Below the pieces are notes generated by a model that worked only from the letters and a program-made list of their open reading frames with translations, had not been told where the DNA came from and ran no database searches. The position numbers were made by a program, and so were the translations under genes. DNA of 64,000 bases from Flavisphingomonas formosensis (GTDB taxonomy: Bacteria > Pseudomonadota > Alphaproteobacteria > Sphingomonadales > Sphingomonadaceae). How positions within the stretch are numbered: position 1 is the first letter of the stretch; each line of letters begins with the position of its first letter. This document shows, one piece after another, positions 16,655 through 24,472 of the stretch. The DNA is taken from positions 248,001 through 312,000 of the forward strand of contig NZ_WRPK01000008.1 of NCBI RefSeq assembly GCF_009755815.1. Direction: 5' to 3'.

Positions 16655-17836
16655 TCAGGCCGCGGTGTAGCGGCGGCCGAGCGTATGCTTCATGAGTTCG
16701 GTGGCGCCGGCGAAGATGCGCTGCACGCGCGCGGCGGTGAACATGCGGCTGATCGGATGATCGTCCATCCACGCCTGGCCGCCCCAGAGCTGGACGCAAT
16801 TGTCGAGCGTGCGGAATTCGAGCTCGGTCAGCCAGATCTTGGCCATCGAGCTTTCGGCATCGGTGATGGTGTTGCCCGAGACCTTGCGCAGCAGCGAATT
16901 GTAGAAGGCACGGCCGACACGGATCTCCGTCTCCATTTGCGCCAGCACGAACTGGGTGTTCTGGAAATCGATCAGCCGCTGGCCGAACAGCTTGCGGTTG
17001 CGGCAATGATCGAGCGTCATCTCGAACGCGCGCTGGGCGGCGCCGATCGAGCGGGCGACGATCTGCAGCCGGTCGAGCGCCATGTTGGGCACGAACATCG
17101 ACGCCGCGCCATTTTCCGGGCCGACGAGATTGGCCACCGGCACGCGCACGTCGTCGAAGAACAATTCGCCGGTGTCGCCGCCCTTATATCCCTGGGTGAT
17201 CATGCGGCGCTGGGTGAAACCGGGCGTGCCCTTTTCCACGATGATCATGCTCATGCCCTTGGCGCGCAATTCCGGCGCCGTCTTGCACAGCACATAGACG
17301 AGATCGGCCTTGGCCCCGTTCGAGATGTAGATCTTGCTGCCGTTGATCACCCATTCGTCGCCATCCCGGACGGCGGTGGTGCGCGCGGCGAACGCGTCCG
17401 ATCCCGATTCGGCCTCGGTCATGCCCATGCCCTGCACGCAATCGCCGGTCAGGATGCGCGGGAAATATTTCCGCTTCTGTTCCTCGGTGCCGTAATCGAC
17501 CAGGAAATTGGTGCAGATATCGGTGCCGATGAAGGAACCCGCGGTCGCGCCGGCGGGCGAATAGCCGAGCTCTTCGGCGGCGACCATGATCGAGAAGCGA
17601 TTGGCGCCCGGCCCGCCATATTCCTCCGGGATCGTGGCGCCGAGAATGCCGTATTCCCCGGCCTTCTTCCAGATCGCGCGATCGGTGCCCGCTTCCTCGA
17701 ACTCGCGGTAGCGCGGCTCCACCTCGCGCTCGAAATAGGCCCGCACGGTGCTGCGGAACATCTCCATCTCTTCGCCATAGGGGCTCTCTTCCGTCTCCCA
17801 GTTCAGGGGATCCAGCTTGAGAAAGACGCCGCTCAT
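16655..17836 (-). CDS. Acyl-CoA dehydrogenase (ACAD 2)
   Basis: A 393-residue ACAD. The middle domain shows QGMGMTEAESGSDAFAARTT and WVINGSKIYISNGAKADLVYV; the C-terminal domain shows RKLFGQRLIDFQNTQFVLAQM and ends with RIFAGATELMKHTLGRRY. The base position near the G helix is Asp (MALDRL), as in ACADs 1 and 8. GGAGG precedes ATG 17836. It leads a likely operon with the fused CoA transferase and P450, and is divergent from ACAD 3 across a promoter that carries the regulon motif. Confidence 0.92.
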   Translation of the reverse strand: MSGVFLKLDPLNWETEESPYGEEMEMFRSTVRAYFEREVEPRYREFEEAGTDRAIWKKAGEYGILGATIPEEYGGPGANRFSIMVAAEELGYSPAGATAGSFIGTDICTNFLVDYGTEEQKRKYFPRILTGDCVQGMGMTEAESGSDAFAARTTAVRDGDEWVINGSKIYISNGAKADLVYVLCKTAPELRAKGMSMIIVEKGTPGFTQRRMITQGYKGGDTGELFFDDVRVPVANLVGPENGAASMFVPNMALDRLQIVARSIGAAQRAFEMTLDHCRNRKLFGQRLIDFQNTQFVLAQMETEIRVGRAFYNSLLRKVSGNTITDAESSMAKIWLTELEFRTLDNCVQLWGGQAWMDDHPISRMFTAARVQRIFAGATELMKHTLGRRYTAA

Positions 17837-17953
17837 CCTCGTCCTCCGTTATTTGATACGCAGGCTAACAATGCGCCAGCGATATATCAACCGCCGATTT
17901 TGGAAATCCGCGCTCGCCCACCCTTCCGGATCGCGCAATCCGCTATTGTTATG

Positions 17954-17975
17954 TAGCGCATGATAATCTAGCGCA
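17954..17975 (+). promoter_or_regulatory. Putative operator, regulon motif copy 4
   Basis: GATAATCTAGCGCA at 17962-17975. The site also contains a TAGCGCA direct repeat (17954-17960 and 17969-17975). It lies between divergent ACAD genes (starts 17836 and 18003), about 28 bp from the plus-strand start. Confidence 0.5.
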
Positions 17976-18002
17976 ATAAATAAGAGACAGGAGGAGGCGA
18001 GG

Positions 18003-19217
18003 ATGGCGAACGAGAAATTGGTCCGCGAAGTGGAGGCCTTCATGCTCGAACGGGTGATCCCGACCGAGCAGGAGCATCATCATCAGCTGCAGACCGCGGC
18101 CAATCGCTGGACCTACACGCCGATCATGCGCGAACTGCGGGCCGAGGCCAAGGCGAAGGGCCTGTGGCTGTTCCCGATGCCGGTCGAGCTCGGCGGGCGC
18201 GGCCTCTCGCTGATGGACTATGCGCCGATCTGCGAGATCATGAACTGGTGCAACCACGGGCCGGAGATCTTCAACTGCTACACCGGCACCATCTCCAACG
18301 GCACGGCGATGAACGCCCATGCCTCGACCGAGCTCAAGGAGCGGTACATGAAGCCGCTGCTCGCCGGCGAGATCCGCTCCTGCATCTCGATCACCGAGCG
18401 CAACGTGCCCTCGTCCGATCCGACCGACCTCAAGTTCGACATCCGCCGCGACGGCGACGACTATGTGCTGAACGGCGTCAAGAGCTGGGCGACGGGCGGC
18501 GCGATGGACGAATGCCGCTTCATCCTCGTGCTCGGCGCGACCGACCTCGCCGCCCCGCGCCATGCCCGCCATTCGATGGTGCTCGTGCCGCGTGAGGCGA
18601 AGGGCCTCAGCCTCGGCCGGATCGAGACGGTGATGGGCTATGACGACGCGCCTTTCGGCCATTGCGACCTGATCTTCGACAATGTCCGCGTGCCGGCGGC
18701 GAACCTGATCGGCAAGGAGGGAGAAGGCTTCCTGATGATGCAGTCGACGCTCGGCGTCGGCCGCATCCAGCTCGGCATGGGCGCCATCGGCGCGGCCGAG
18801 CGGGCGATGATGGAGCTTTGCTCCTGGGTGGAGAAGCGCATCATCGGCGGGCGCCCGCTGGTCGACCGCCAGGTCGTCACCGACGCGATCGCGCGCAGCC
18901 GGATCGAGATCGACGCCTGCCGCGCCTTCATCGTCCAGACCGCACGGCGCATGCAGGAACAGGGCATGAAGGCGGTGCGCGGCGAGATCGCGCAGCTCAA
19001 GGTGCTGGCGCCCGACATGGCGCTGCGCGTGCTGGACCGCGCCATGCAGTTCCACGGCGGCGCCGGCCTCAGCTACGACACCCCCCTGCCGGAGCTCTGG
19101 GCGCATATGCGCACGGTGCGGATCGGCGAGGGCGCCGACGAGGTGCACCGCGAGACGATCGCGAAGGTGGAGCTCAGGCGCCAGGCCGAGTGGCGCGCCG
19201 CCACGGGCCGGGCCTGA
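18003..19217 (+). CDS. Acyl-CoA dehydrogenase (ACAD 3)
   Basis: A 404-residue ACAD of the longer type. SCISITERNVPSSDPTDLKF replaces the usual TEPxxGSD loop, so flavin contacts are modified. The C-terminal end RIGEGADEVHRETIAK keeps a Glu at the medium-chain-type base position. Its stop is 3 bp before ACAD 4, so the two are tightly coupled and may form a mixed alpha2beta2 enzyme, as known for steroid side-chain ACADs (ChsE1/E2 type). GGAGGAGGCGAGG precedes the ATG. Confidence 0.92.
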   Translation: MANEKLVREVEAFMLERVIPTEQEHHHQLQTAANRWTYTPIMRELRAEAKAKGLWLFPMPVELGGRGLSLMDYAPICEIMNWCNHGPEIFNCYTGTISNGTAMNAHASTELKERYMKPLLAGEIRSCISITERNVPSSDPTDLKFDIRRDGDDYVLNGVKSWATGGAMDECRFILVLGATDLAAPRHARHSMVLVPREAKGLSLGRIETVMGYDDAPFGHCDLIFDNVRVPAANLIGKEGEGFLMMQSTLGVGRIQLGMGAIGAAERAMMELCSWVEKRIIGGRPLVDRQVVTDAIARSRIEIDACRAFIVQTARRMQEQGMKAVRGEIAQLKVLAPDMALRVLDRAMQFHGGAGLSYDTPLPELWAHMRTVRIGEGADEVHRETIAKVELRRQAEWRAATGRA

Positions 19218-19220
19218 GCC

Positions 19221-20384
19221 ATGGACTTCGCCTTCAGCGACGATCTCCTCGCCATCCGCGACCAGGTGGAGCGGATCTGCGACGCCTTCGACGACGAGTT
19301 CTGGCGCCGCAAGGAGAAGGAGGAGAGCTTCCCCTTCGAGTTCCACCGCGCCATGGCCGACGCCGGCTTCCTGGGCATCACCATGCCCGAGGAGTTTGGC
19401 GGCTCCGGCCTCGGCGTCACCGCGGCGGCGGTGATGATGAACGCGGTGACGCGCAGCGCCGGCACCTATGCCGCCGCCTCCACCATCCACATCAACCTGT
19501 TCGGCCCGCATCCGATCGTGGTGTTCGGCACGCCCGAGCAGAAGCGGCGCTGGATCCCCGATCTCATCGCCGGGCGCACCCAGGTCTGCTTCGGCGTCAC
19601 CGAGCCCGACGCCGGGCTCGACACCACCCGGATCACGACGCGCGCCGACAAGGTGGACGGCGGCTATCTGGTCAACGGCCGCAAGCTCTGGACCTCGACG
19701 GCGCAGGTCGCGCACAAGATCCTGCTGCTCACGCGCACGTCGCCGCGCGATCCGGCCGATCCGACCGCCGGCATGACCCTGTTCTACACCGATCTCGATC
19801 GAAGCCGGGTCGAGGTGCAGCGCATCCCGAAGATGGGGCGCGCCGCGGTCGATTCGAACGCGACCTTCTTCGACAATCTGCTGGTGCCGGAGGAGGACCG
19901 CGTCGGCGAGGAAGGCAAGGGCTTCCGCTACCTGCTGCACAGCCTCAATCCGGAGCGCATCCTGGTCGCGTCCGACGTGATCGGCATCGGCCAGCGCGCG
20001 CTCGCCAAGGGCGCGGATTATGCGCGCACCCGTGTCGTGTTCGATCGGCCGATCGGGCAGAACCAGTCGATCCAGCACCCGCTCGCGCAATGCTGGGCGG
20101 ACCTGGAGGCGGCCTGGCTGCTGACGATGAAGGCCGCCTGGCTCTACGACAGTGGCCGACCTTGCGGCGCGGAGGCCAATGCCGCCAAGCTGCTCGGCGG
20201 GCAGGCAGGCCATGCCGCCTGCCTGCAGGCGGTAATGACCCATGGCGGCATGGGCTATGCCAAGGAATATAATGTCGAGCGCTATCTGCGAGAGGTGCTG
20301 CTCGGCCGACTGACCCCGGTGTCGGAGCAGATGATCCTCTCCTTCATCGGCGAGAAGGTGCTGGGCCTGCCGAAATCCTATTGA
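19221..20384 (+). CDS. Acyl-CoA dehydrogenase (ACAD 4)
   Basis: A 387-residue ACAD coupled to ACAD 3. It has VCFGVTEPDAGLDTTRITTRA, YLVNGRKLWTSTAQVAHKI, LNPERILVAS with Glu at the isovaleryl-type position, and ends in FIGEKVLGLPKSY. That C-terminal 13-residue string is identical in ACAD 6 (38102), showing recent shared ancestry. The next genes are the OB-fold and thiolase pair, so dehydrogenation followed by retro-aldol or thiolytic cleavage is the likely path. Confidence 0.93.
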   Translation: MDFAFSDDLLAIRDQVERICDAFDDEFWRRKEKEESFPFEFHRAMADAGFLGITMPEEFGGSGLGVTAAAVMMNAVTRSAGTYAAASTIHINLFGPHPIVVFGTPEQKRRWIPDLIAGRTQVCFGVTEPDAGLDTTRITTRADKVDGGYLVNGRKLWTSTAQVAHKILLLTRTSPRDPADPTAGMTLFYTDLDRSRVEVQRIPKMGRAAVDSNATFFDNLLVPEEDRVGEEGKGFRYLLHSLNPERILVASDVIGIGQRALAKGADYARTRVVFDRPIGQNQSIQHPLAQCWADLEAAWLLTMKAAWLYDSGRPCGAEANAAKLLGGQAGHAACLQAVMTHGGMGYAKEYNVERYLREVLLGRLTPVSEQMILSFIGEKVLGLPKSY

Positions 20385-20411
20385 CCGCACCGCTCGTACG
20401 CCTCAAAACAG

Positions 20412-20434
20412 TTCGCATACTTACTATATATGCG
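20412..20434. promoter_or_regulatory. Putative operator, regulon motif copy 5 with palindrome
   Basis: On the minus strand 20412-20425 reads AGTAAGTATGCGAA. Overlapping it is a perfect inverted repeat CGCATA(9 nt)TATGCG at 20414-20434. It sits 23 bp before the OB-fold gene, so that gene may have its own regulated promoter besides read-through from the ACADs. Confidence 0.45.
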
Positions 20435-20456
20435 GACCAGGATGAGAGACCCGTTC

Positions 20457-20894
20457 ATGACCAGCATCACCGACCTGCCCCGTCCGGCCTTCCCTTTCAT
20501 CACGATCGACGATCGGGGACGGCCCGACCTCGTGGCGCAGCGCTGCACCGCCTGCGGCAGCACCTATGCGGACAGCCAGCGCGTGGCCTGCGCGCGCTGC
20601 GGCGCGCGGGAGGCGGCGCTGGAGACGTTCACCCCCGCCCATGAGGGCACGCTCCATTCGGCGGTGATCGTCCGCCGTGGCTTTCCGGGCGTGGAGGTTC
20701 CCTTCGTTTCGGCGGTGGTCGATCTCGACGGCGGCCCGACGCTGAAAGGCACGCTGCGCGGCACCAGGGGCTTCGAGCCCGAGGATGTGGCGACCGGCCA
20801 GCGCGTGCGCGTCTGCTTCGACGACGCGCTCGGCCGCAAGGACAAGGAGGGCAACAGCTATGTCGCCCATTATTTCGAACCGGTTTCCGCCTGA
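20457..20894 (+). CDS. Zn-ribbon / OB-fold (DUF35) protein
   Basis: A 145-residue protein with a rubredoxin-like zinc ribbon (CTACGSTY...CARCGAR, two CxxC pairs at residues ~27-48) followed by an OB fold. Such proteins are obligate partners of thiolase-like lipid-transfer proteins and of aldolases (Ltp2 with the ChsH2 DUF35 domain in steroid breakdown). ATG 20457 is chosen with GAGAG upstream; ATG 20442 is a 5-residue longer option. The thiolase follows 12 bp later, which strongly supports a two-protein complex. Confidence 0.88.
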   Translation: MTSITDLPRPAFPFITIDDRGRPDLVAQRCTACGSTYADSQRVACARCGAREAALETFTPAHEGTLHSAVIVRRGFPGVEVPFVSAVVDLDGGPTLKGTLRGTRGFEPEDVATGQRVRVCFDDALGRKDKEGNSYVAHYFEPVSA

Positions 20895-20906
20895 GGGAGC
20901 GCAGTC

Positions 20907-22046
20907 ATGAGCCAGGACATCTATATCGTCGGCATCCACATGATCGACTTCGGGCGCTATCCGCACCGCACGCCGGCCCAGCTCGGCGCGCAGGCGGCAC
21001 TGGAAGCGCTGGACGAGGCCGACGTCACCATCCACGACATCCAGGCCGTCTTCTCCGGCAGCAACTACACGACGATGATCGGCCAGCGCATCCTCCAGCA
21101 GATCGGCCAGACCGGCGTGCAGATCATCAATCTGGTCAATGCCTGCTCCACCGGCGCCTCGGCCGTGCGCATGGCCTATACCGCGATCAAGGCCGGCGAG
21201 TTCGACACGGTGCTGTGCGTCGGCGTCGAGCAGATGACCGGGCTCGGCATGCTGGGCGGGGCGGCGCCGGGCGCGATCCCGACCGAAGGCATATTGGGTT
21301 CGGCAACCATGCCGGCCGTGTTCGGCGAATCGGGAATCGAATATGCCGCCCGCACCGGCGCGACCCAGGCGGACTTTGCGCAGGTCGCGGTGAAGAATCA
21401 CCATAATGCGACGATGAATCCCAAGGCCTTCCTGCGCAAGGAGACGCCGCTCGACATGGTCCTCGGCGCCGAGACCATCGCCTGGCCGCTGACCAAGCTG
21501 ATGTGCTCGGTCAATGTCGACGGCGCGGCCGCGGCGGTGATCATGTCGGAGGAGAAGGTGAAGCAGCGCGGCCTGATGGACCGCGCAATCCGCATCCGCG
21601 GCTCGGCCATGGCCTCGGCGCCCTGGCAGGAGCGCGATCCGATCATGCACGACGTCAACGGCCCGACCCGCCTCGCCGCCGAAAAGGCCTATGCGATGGC
21701 CGGCCTCGAGCCCAGGGATATCGACCTCGTCGAGCTGCACGACTGCTTCGCCTCGGTGGAGCTACAGCATTACGAGAATCTGGGGCTGTGCGGCGAAGGC
21801 GAAGGCGTGAGGCTGATCCGTGACGGATCGACCGAGATCGGCGGCGCCATCCCGGTCAACGTCTCGGGTGGCCTGCTTTCCAAGGGACATCCCATCGCGG
21901 CCACCGGCATCGCCAACATGTACGAAATCGCGCAGCATCTGCGTGGCCATGCCGGCGAGCGGCAGGTGGACGGCGCGAAGATCGGCATGACCCATGTCGT
22001 CGGCCTCGGGACAAGCGCGGCGGTGCATATCTTCGAGAAGGCGTGA
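20907..22046 (+). CDS. Thiolase / lipid-transfer (SCP-x type) protein
   Basis: A 379-residue thiolase-fold protein. LVNACSTGASAVRMAY carries the nucleophile-position Cys (~85), HDCFASVELQHYENLG lies in the second half, and GGLLSKGHPIAATG is the GHP active-site loop. Together with the preceding OB-fold partner it resembles SCP-x/Ltp2 thiolases and retro-aldolases that remove two- or three-carbon units from branched or ring-bound side chains. Thiolysis or aldol cleavage cannot be told apart here. GGGAG precedes the ATG. Converges on the terminase-like gene. Confidence 0.9.
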   Translation: MSQDIYIVGIHMIDFGRYPHRTPAQLGAQAALEALDEADVTIHDIQAVFSGSNYTTMIGQRILQQIGQTGVQIINLVNACSTGASAVRMAYTAIKAGEFDTVLCVGVEQMTGLGMLGGAAPGAIPTEGILGSATMPAVFGESGIEYAARTGATQADFAQVAVKNHHNATMNPKAFLRKETPLDMVLGAETIAWPLTKLMCSVNVDGAAAAVIMSEEKVKQRGLMDRAIRIRGSAMASAPWQERDPIMHDVNGPTRLAAEKAYAMAGLEPRDIDLVELHDCFASVELQHYENLGLCGEGEGVRLIRDGSTEIGGAIPVNVSGGLLSKGHPIAATGIANMYEIAQHLRGHAGERQVDGAKIGMTHVVGLGTSAAVHIFEKA

Positions 22047-22054
22047 ACGCGGCG

Positions 22055-23365
22055 TCACGCCGGCTCGTCCCAGTCCTCCTCCTCGTCCCAGAGCCATTCG
22101 GGCGGATCGGGCTCGTCGCGTCCGGGCGGAGCGCAGCCATGGGCGCGCCAGTGGCGGCGGTGGAGATCATAGTCGGCGACGCGCTCGCGGGTCTCGGCGA
22201 TGAGCGCGGCGGCCTCGTCGGGATCGAGATCGGGGCGGGCGTTCAGCGACCAGCGGTGGTCGGGGCAGCGACGGAGCCAGAAGAGGATGGCCGCGAGCGA
22301 GGGCGGCTGCTCGACGCGGGTCCGGGTGCGGATGATGTCGCCATTGTCGTTCCGCAGGAGTTTCTCGCGGACATGGCTGTAGCCGGTGGCGCGGGCGAAG
22401 AGGGCGTCCTCGACGGCATCGTCGGCGACGCTTTTGGGGAGGCACACGGCCTGTCCGAAGGCGGCGTGGCGGAGCGTCCACTGGCGGATGGTGGTGGTCG
22501 TGACGCCGAAGGCGCGGGCGAGATCATGGTCGAGCGCGCCTTGTCCGGCGAGGGCGCGGGCGATGGGGATGATGGCGGGATCGTAGCACGCTGCGGGTGC
22601 GGGCGGATCGGCGTCGATGGCTTCGACGAGGGGTGCGATGATCAGATCGGGCAGCGGGGGGTGTATGCGATGAGGGAGGGTATCGCCTCCCTCCTTCCCG
22701 TCATCCCAGCGCAAGCTGGGATCGCTTTCAACCGTCGACCGGTCGCCCGTGGAGAGCGATCCCAGCTTTCGCTGGGATGACGGGTATGGGGCGGGCGTTT
22801 CCAGGATCTCAAGCGGATCGGTGTCGTCGGCAGGCGCAGTCGCAGGAGCGAGGGCGTCGATGCGGGCGAGCGTGTCGGCGTCGCCCTCCATCTCCGGCTC
22901 GCCGTCGATCGCGGCGCACCAGGCCTCATAGGCGACATGCTCGATCTCGCGCAGCGTCTCCTCGGTGGGCGTGAGATCGCCGGGTCCGGCCCCTCGGATC
23001 ACCATCGGCGCGGCCCAGCGCTCGGGGCGGCGGATGCGCAGCCAGAAGGTGGCGGCCTTGTCGTTGGGCGGGACATGCTCGATGACGGTGGTGCGGACCA
23101 GCTCGCCGTCACGCAGGACGACATGCTCGGTCTCGCGGTCATGGCCGGTGGCCAGCCGGAAGAGGGCGCGCTCGACGGCGGCGTCGGCCGCTTCGGGAGA
23201 CAGGCGGCAGGCGGCGGCGAAGTCGGGATGCTGCTGCTTCCAGTCGCGAATGGTCTGGAAGGGCACGCCGAATGCGGTGGCGAGGTCCGTGTAGAGCGCG
23301 CCGCGCTCGGCGAGCGTGCGGGCGGCGGGGATCAGGGCGGGGCTGTAGTCGGCGGTCTGGCTCAT
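22055..23365 (-). CDS. Orphan tandem-duplicated terminase-small-subunit-like protein
   Basis: A 436-residue protein with two homologous halves. Residues ~7-117 (ARTLAERGALYTDLATAFGV, TIRDWKQQHPDF, ATFWLRIRRPERW) match residues ~258-370 (ARALAGQGALDHDLARAFGV, TIRQWTLRHAAF, ILFWLRRCPDHRW). Each half has a helix-turn-helix followed by the FWLKNR-like end seen in phage terminase small subunits. The linker (residues ~194-223) is encoded by a REP-type repeat. The C terminus is acidic. No large terminase, capsid or integrase gene is near, so a packaging role is doubtful; a domesticated DNA-binding protein is possible. The ribosome-binding site is weak. Confidence 0.6.
   Translation of the reverse strand: MSQTADYSPALIPAARTLAERGALYTDLATAFGVPFQTIRDWKQQHPDFAAACRLSPEAADAAVERALFRLATGHDRETEHVVLRDGELVRTTVIEHVPPNDKAATFWLRIRRPERWAAPMVIRGAGPGDLTPTEETLREIEHVAYEAWCAAIDGEPEMEGDADTLARIDALAPATAPADDTDPLEILETPAPYPSSQRKLGSLSTGDRSTVESDPSLRWDDGKEGGDTLPHRIHPPLPDLIIAPLVEAIDADPPAPAACYDPAIIPIARALAGQGALDHDLARAFGVTTTTIRQWTLRHAAFGQAVCLPKSVADDAVEDALFARATGYSHVREKLLRNDNGDIIRTRTRVEQPPSLAAILFWLRRCPDHRWSLNARPDLDPDEAAALIAETRERVADYDLHRRHWRAHGCAPPGRDEPDPPEWLWDEEEDWDEPA
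22697..22784. repeat. REPIN-like double palindrome (type A) inside a coding region
   Basis: Two hairpins in inverted order: ATCCCAGC-GCAA-GCTGGGAT and ATCCCAGC-TTTC-GCTGGGAT, bounded by CCCGTC and GACGGG, with a ~36-bp spacer. It is read through in frame as the linker of the terminase-like protein. Confidence 0.85.
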
Positions 23366-23437
23366 GCCGCAAGGCTGGCATGATCCTGGGGATTGCCGCG
23401 AGGGCGATAGAAAGAAGAAGGTTCACAAACCGGCGAA

Positions 23438-24205
23438 TTACCGCCCCGTCCACACCGGCTCCCGCTTCTCCAGGAACGCCGCCATGCCTTCGGCGAAGTC
23501 CGCGCTGGCCATGCTCTCGCGGCGCAGTTCAGTCTCCGCGCGGTCGATCTCCTCGGTCGGCGCGCCTTCGATCGCCATGCGCAGGATATGGCGAGTGATG
23601 CGCAGGGACAGCGGCGAGCAGCGCAGCATGCGCCGGGCGAGCGCCCTCGCCTCCTCCACCACCTGTCCGGCCGGCGCGAGCGCACTCACCAAGCCGAAGC
23701 GCAGCGCGTCCGTGGCCGAGAGCCGGTCGCCGGTCAGCGCCAGCGACAGAGCGAGCGAGGGCGGCAGCTTGCGGGCGAGCTGGACGAGGCCGCCACCGAG
23801 CGCCGCCGCGCCGACCCTGGGCTCGGGCAATGCGAAGACGGCGGTCTCGTCCGCGATCAGCACGTCGCAGGACAGGGCGATCTCGAAGCCGCCACCCATG
23901 CACAGGCCGTTGATCGCCGCGATCACCGGCTTGGTCAGCGCGCGATGATAGGTGAGCCCGCCGCCGCCCTCCGGTGGGAGAGGCAAATTGGTGCCCGCGA
24001 CATAGGCGGAAATGTCCGATCCCGCGCAGAAGGCCCTGCCCTCCCCCGTCAGGATCGCGACATGGAGATCGGGATCGGCCTCGAAGGCGTTGAAGATCGC
24101 CACCATCTGGCGGTGGGATTCGGGCACCAACGCGTTGAGCTTCTCGGGATAGGCCATCGTCACGATGAGGACGGCGCCGTCCCGCTCGACCCGGCAGAAT
24201 TCCAT
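23438..24205 (-). CDS. Enoyl-CoA hydratase
   Basis: A 255-residue crotonase with both catalytic glutamates present: GLCMGGGFEIALSCD (Glu at the 144 position) and FALPEPRVGAAALGGG (Glu at the 164 position), plus the oxyanion loop GEGRAFCAGSD. This is the only complete crotonase of three in the window with standard hydratase residues. AAGGAGAG precedes ATG 24205; the longer upstream frame passes through REP elements and is not coding. It is the last gene of the minus-strand block starting at 35.5 kb, separated from the SDR by two REP elements. Confidence 0.93.
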   Translation of the reverse strand: MEFCRVERDGAVLIVTMAYPEKLNALVPESHRQMVAIFNAFEADPDLHVAILTGEGRAFCAGSDISAYVAGTNLPLPPEGGGGLTYHRALTKPVIAAINGLCMGGGFEIALSCDVLIADETAVFALPEPRVGAAALGGGLVQLARKLPPSLALSLALTGDRLSATDALRFGLVSALAPAGQVVEEARALARRMLRCSPLSLRITRHILRMAIEGAPTEEIDRAETELRRESMASADFAEGMAAFLEKREPVWTGR

Positions 24206-24237
24206 GGCCTTCTCTCCTTGTCTCGTTCTTCGATCGA

Positions 24238-24321
24238 CGTCATGCCAGCGGACGCTGGCATCGCTCTCGACGGGCAGCCGGGTGATGGTGGAGAGTGACC
24301 CCAGCTTCCGCTGGGGTGACG
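24238..24321. repeat. REPIN-like double palindrome (type A)
   Basis: Left hairpin ATGCCAGC-GGAC-GCTGGCAT and right hairpin ACCCCAGC-TTCC-GCTGGGGT. Arms differ from the copy at 22697 but stay paired in each hairpin, which is compensatory change. Lies between enoyl-CoA hydratase and SDR genes. Confidence 0.85.
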
Positions 24322-24351
24322 ATGCTGAAAGCTCCCCATCAACGATCGGTG

Positions 24352-24436
24352 CATCCCGTAGAGCGAAAGCCGGGATCGCTCTCGATAGGCGAGCAGCCCA
24401 AAGTGGACAGCGATCCGGGCTTTCGCCGGGATGACG
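24352..24436. repeat. REPIN-like double palindrome (type A), decayed left arm
   Basis: The right hairpin ATCCGGGC-TTTC-GCCGGGAT has one mismatch; the left hairpin is imperfect (ATCCCG...CCGGGAT with a longer loop). The shared spacer ends (ATCGCTCTC and ACAGCGAT) identify it as the same family. It lies 31 bp downstream of the previous copy. Confidence 0.75.
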
Positions 24437-24472
24437 CGGACTTATGTCCCACACGCGAGGAGGGAACCCCCC

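Noticed and set aside
17949-20390. An 813-residue minus-strand open frame opposite two ACADs
   Set aside because: The plus strand encodes two complete ACADs with ribosome-binding sites; the minus frame has biased composition and no known domain.
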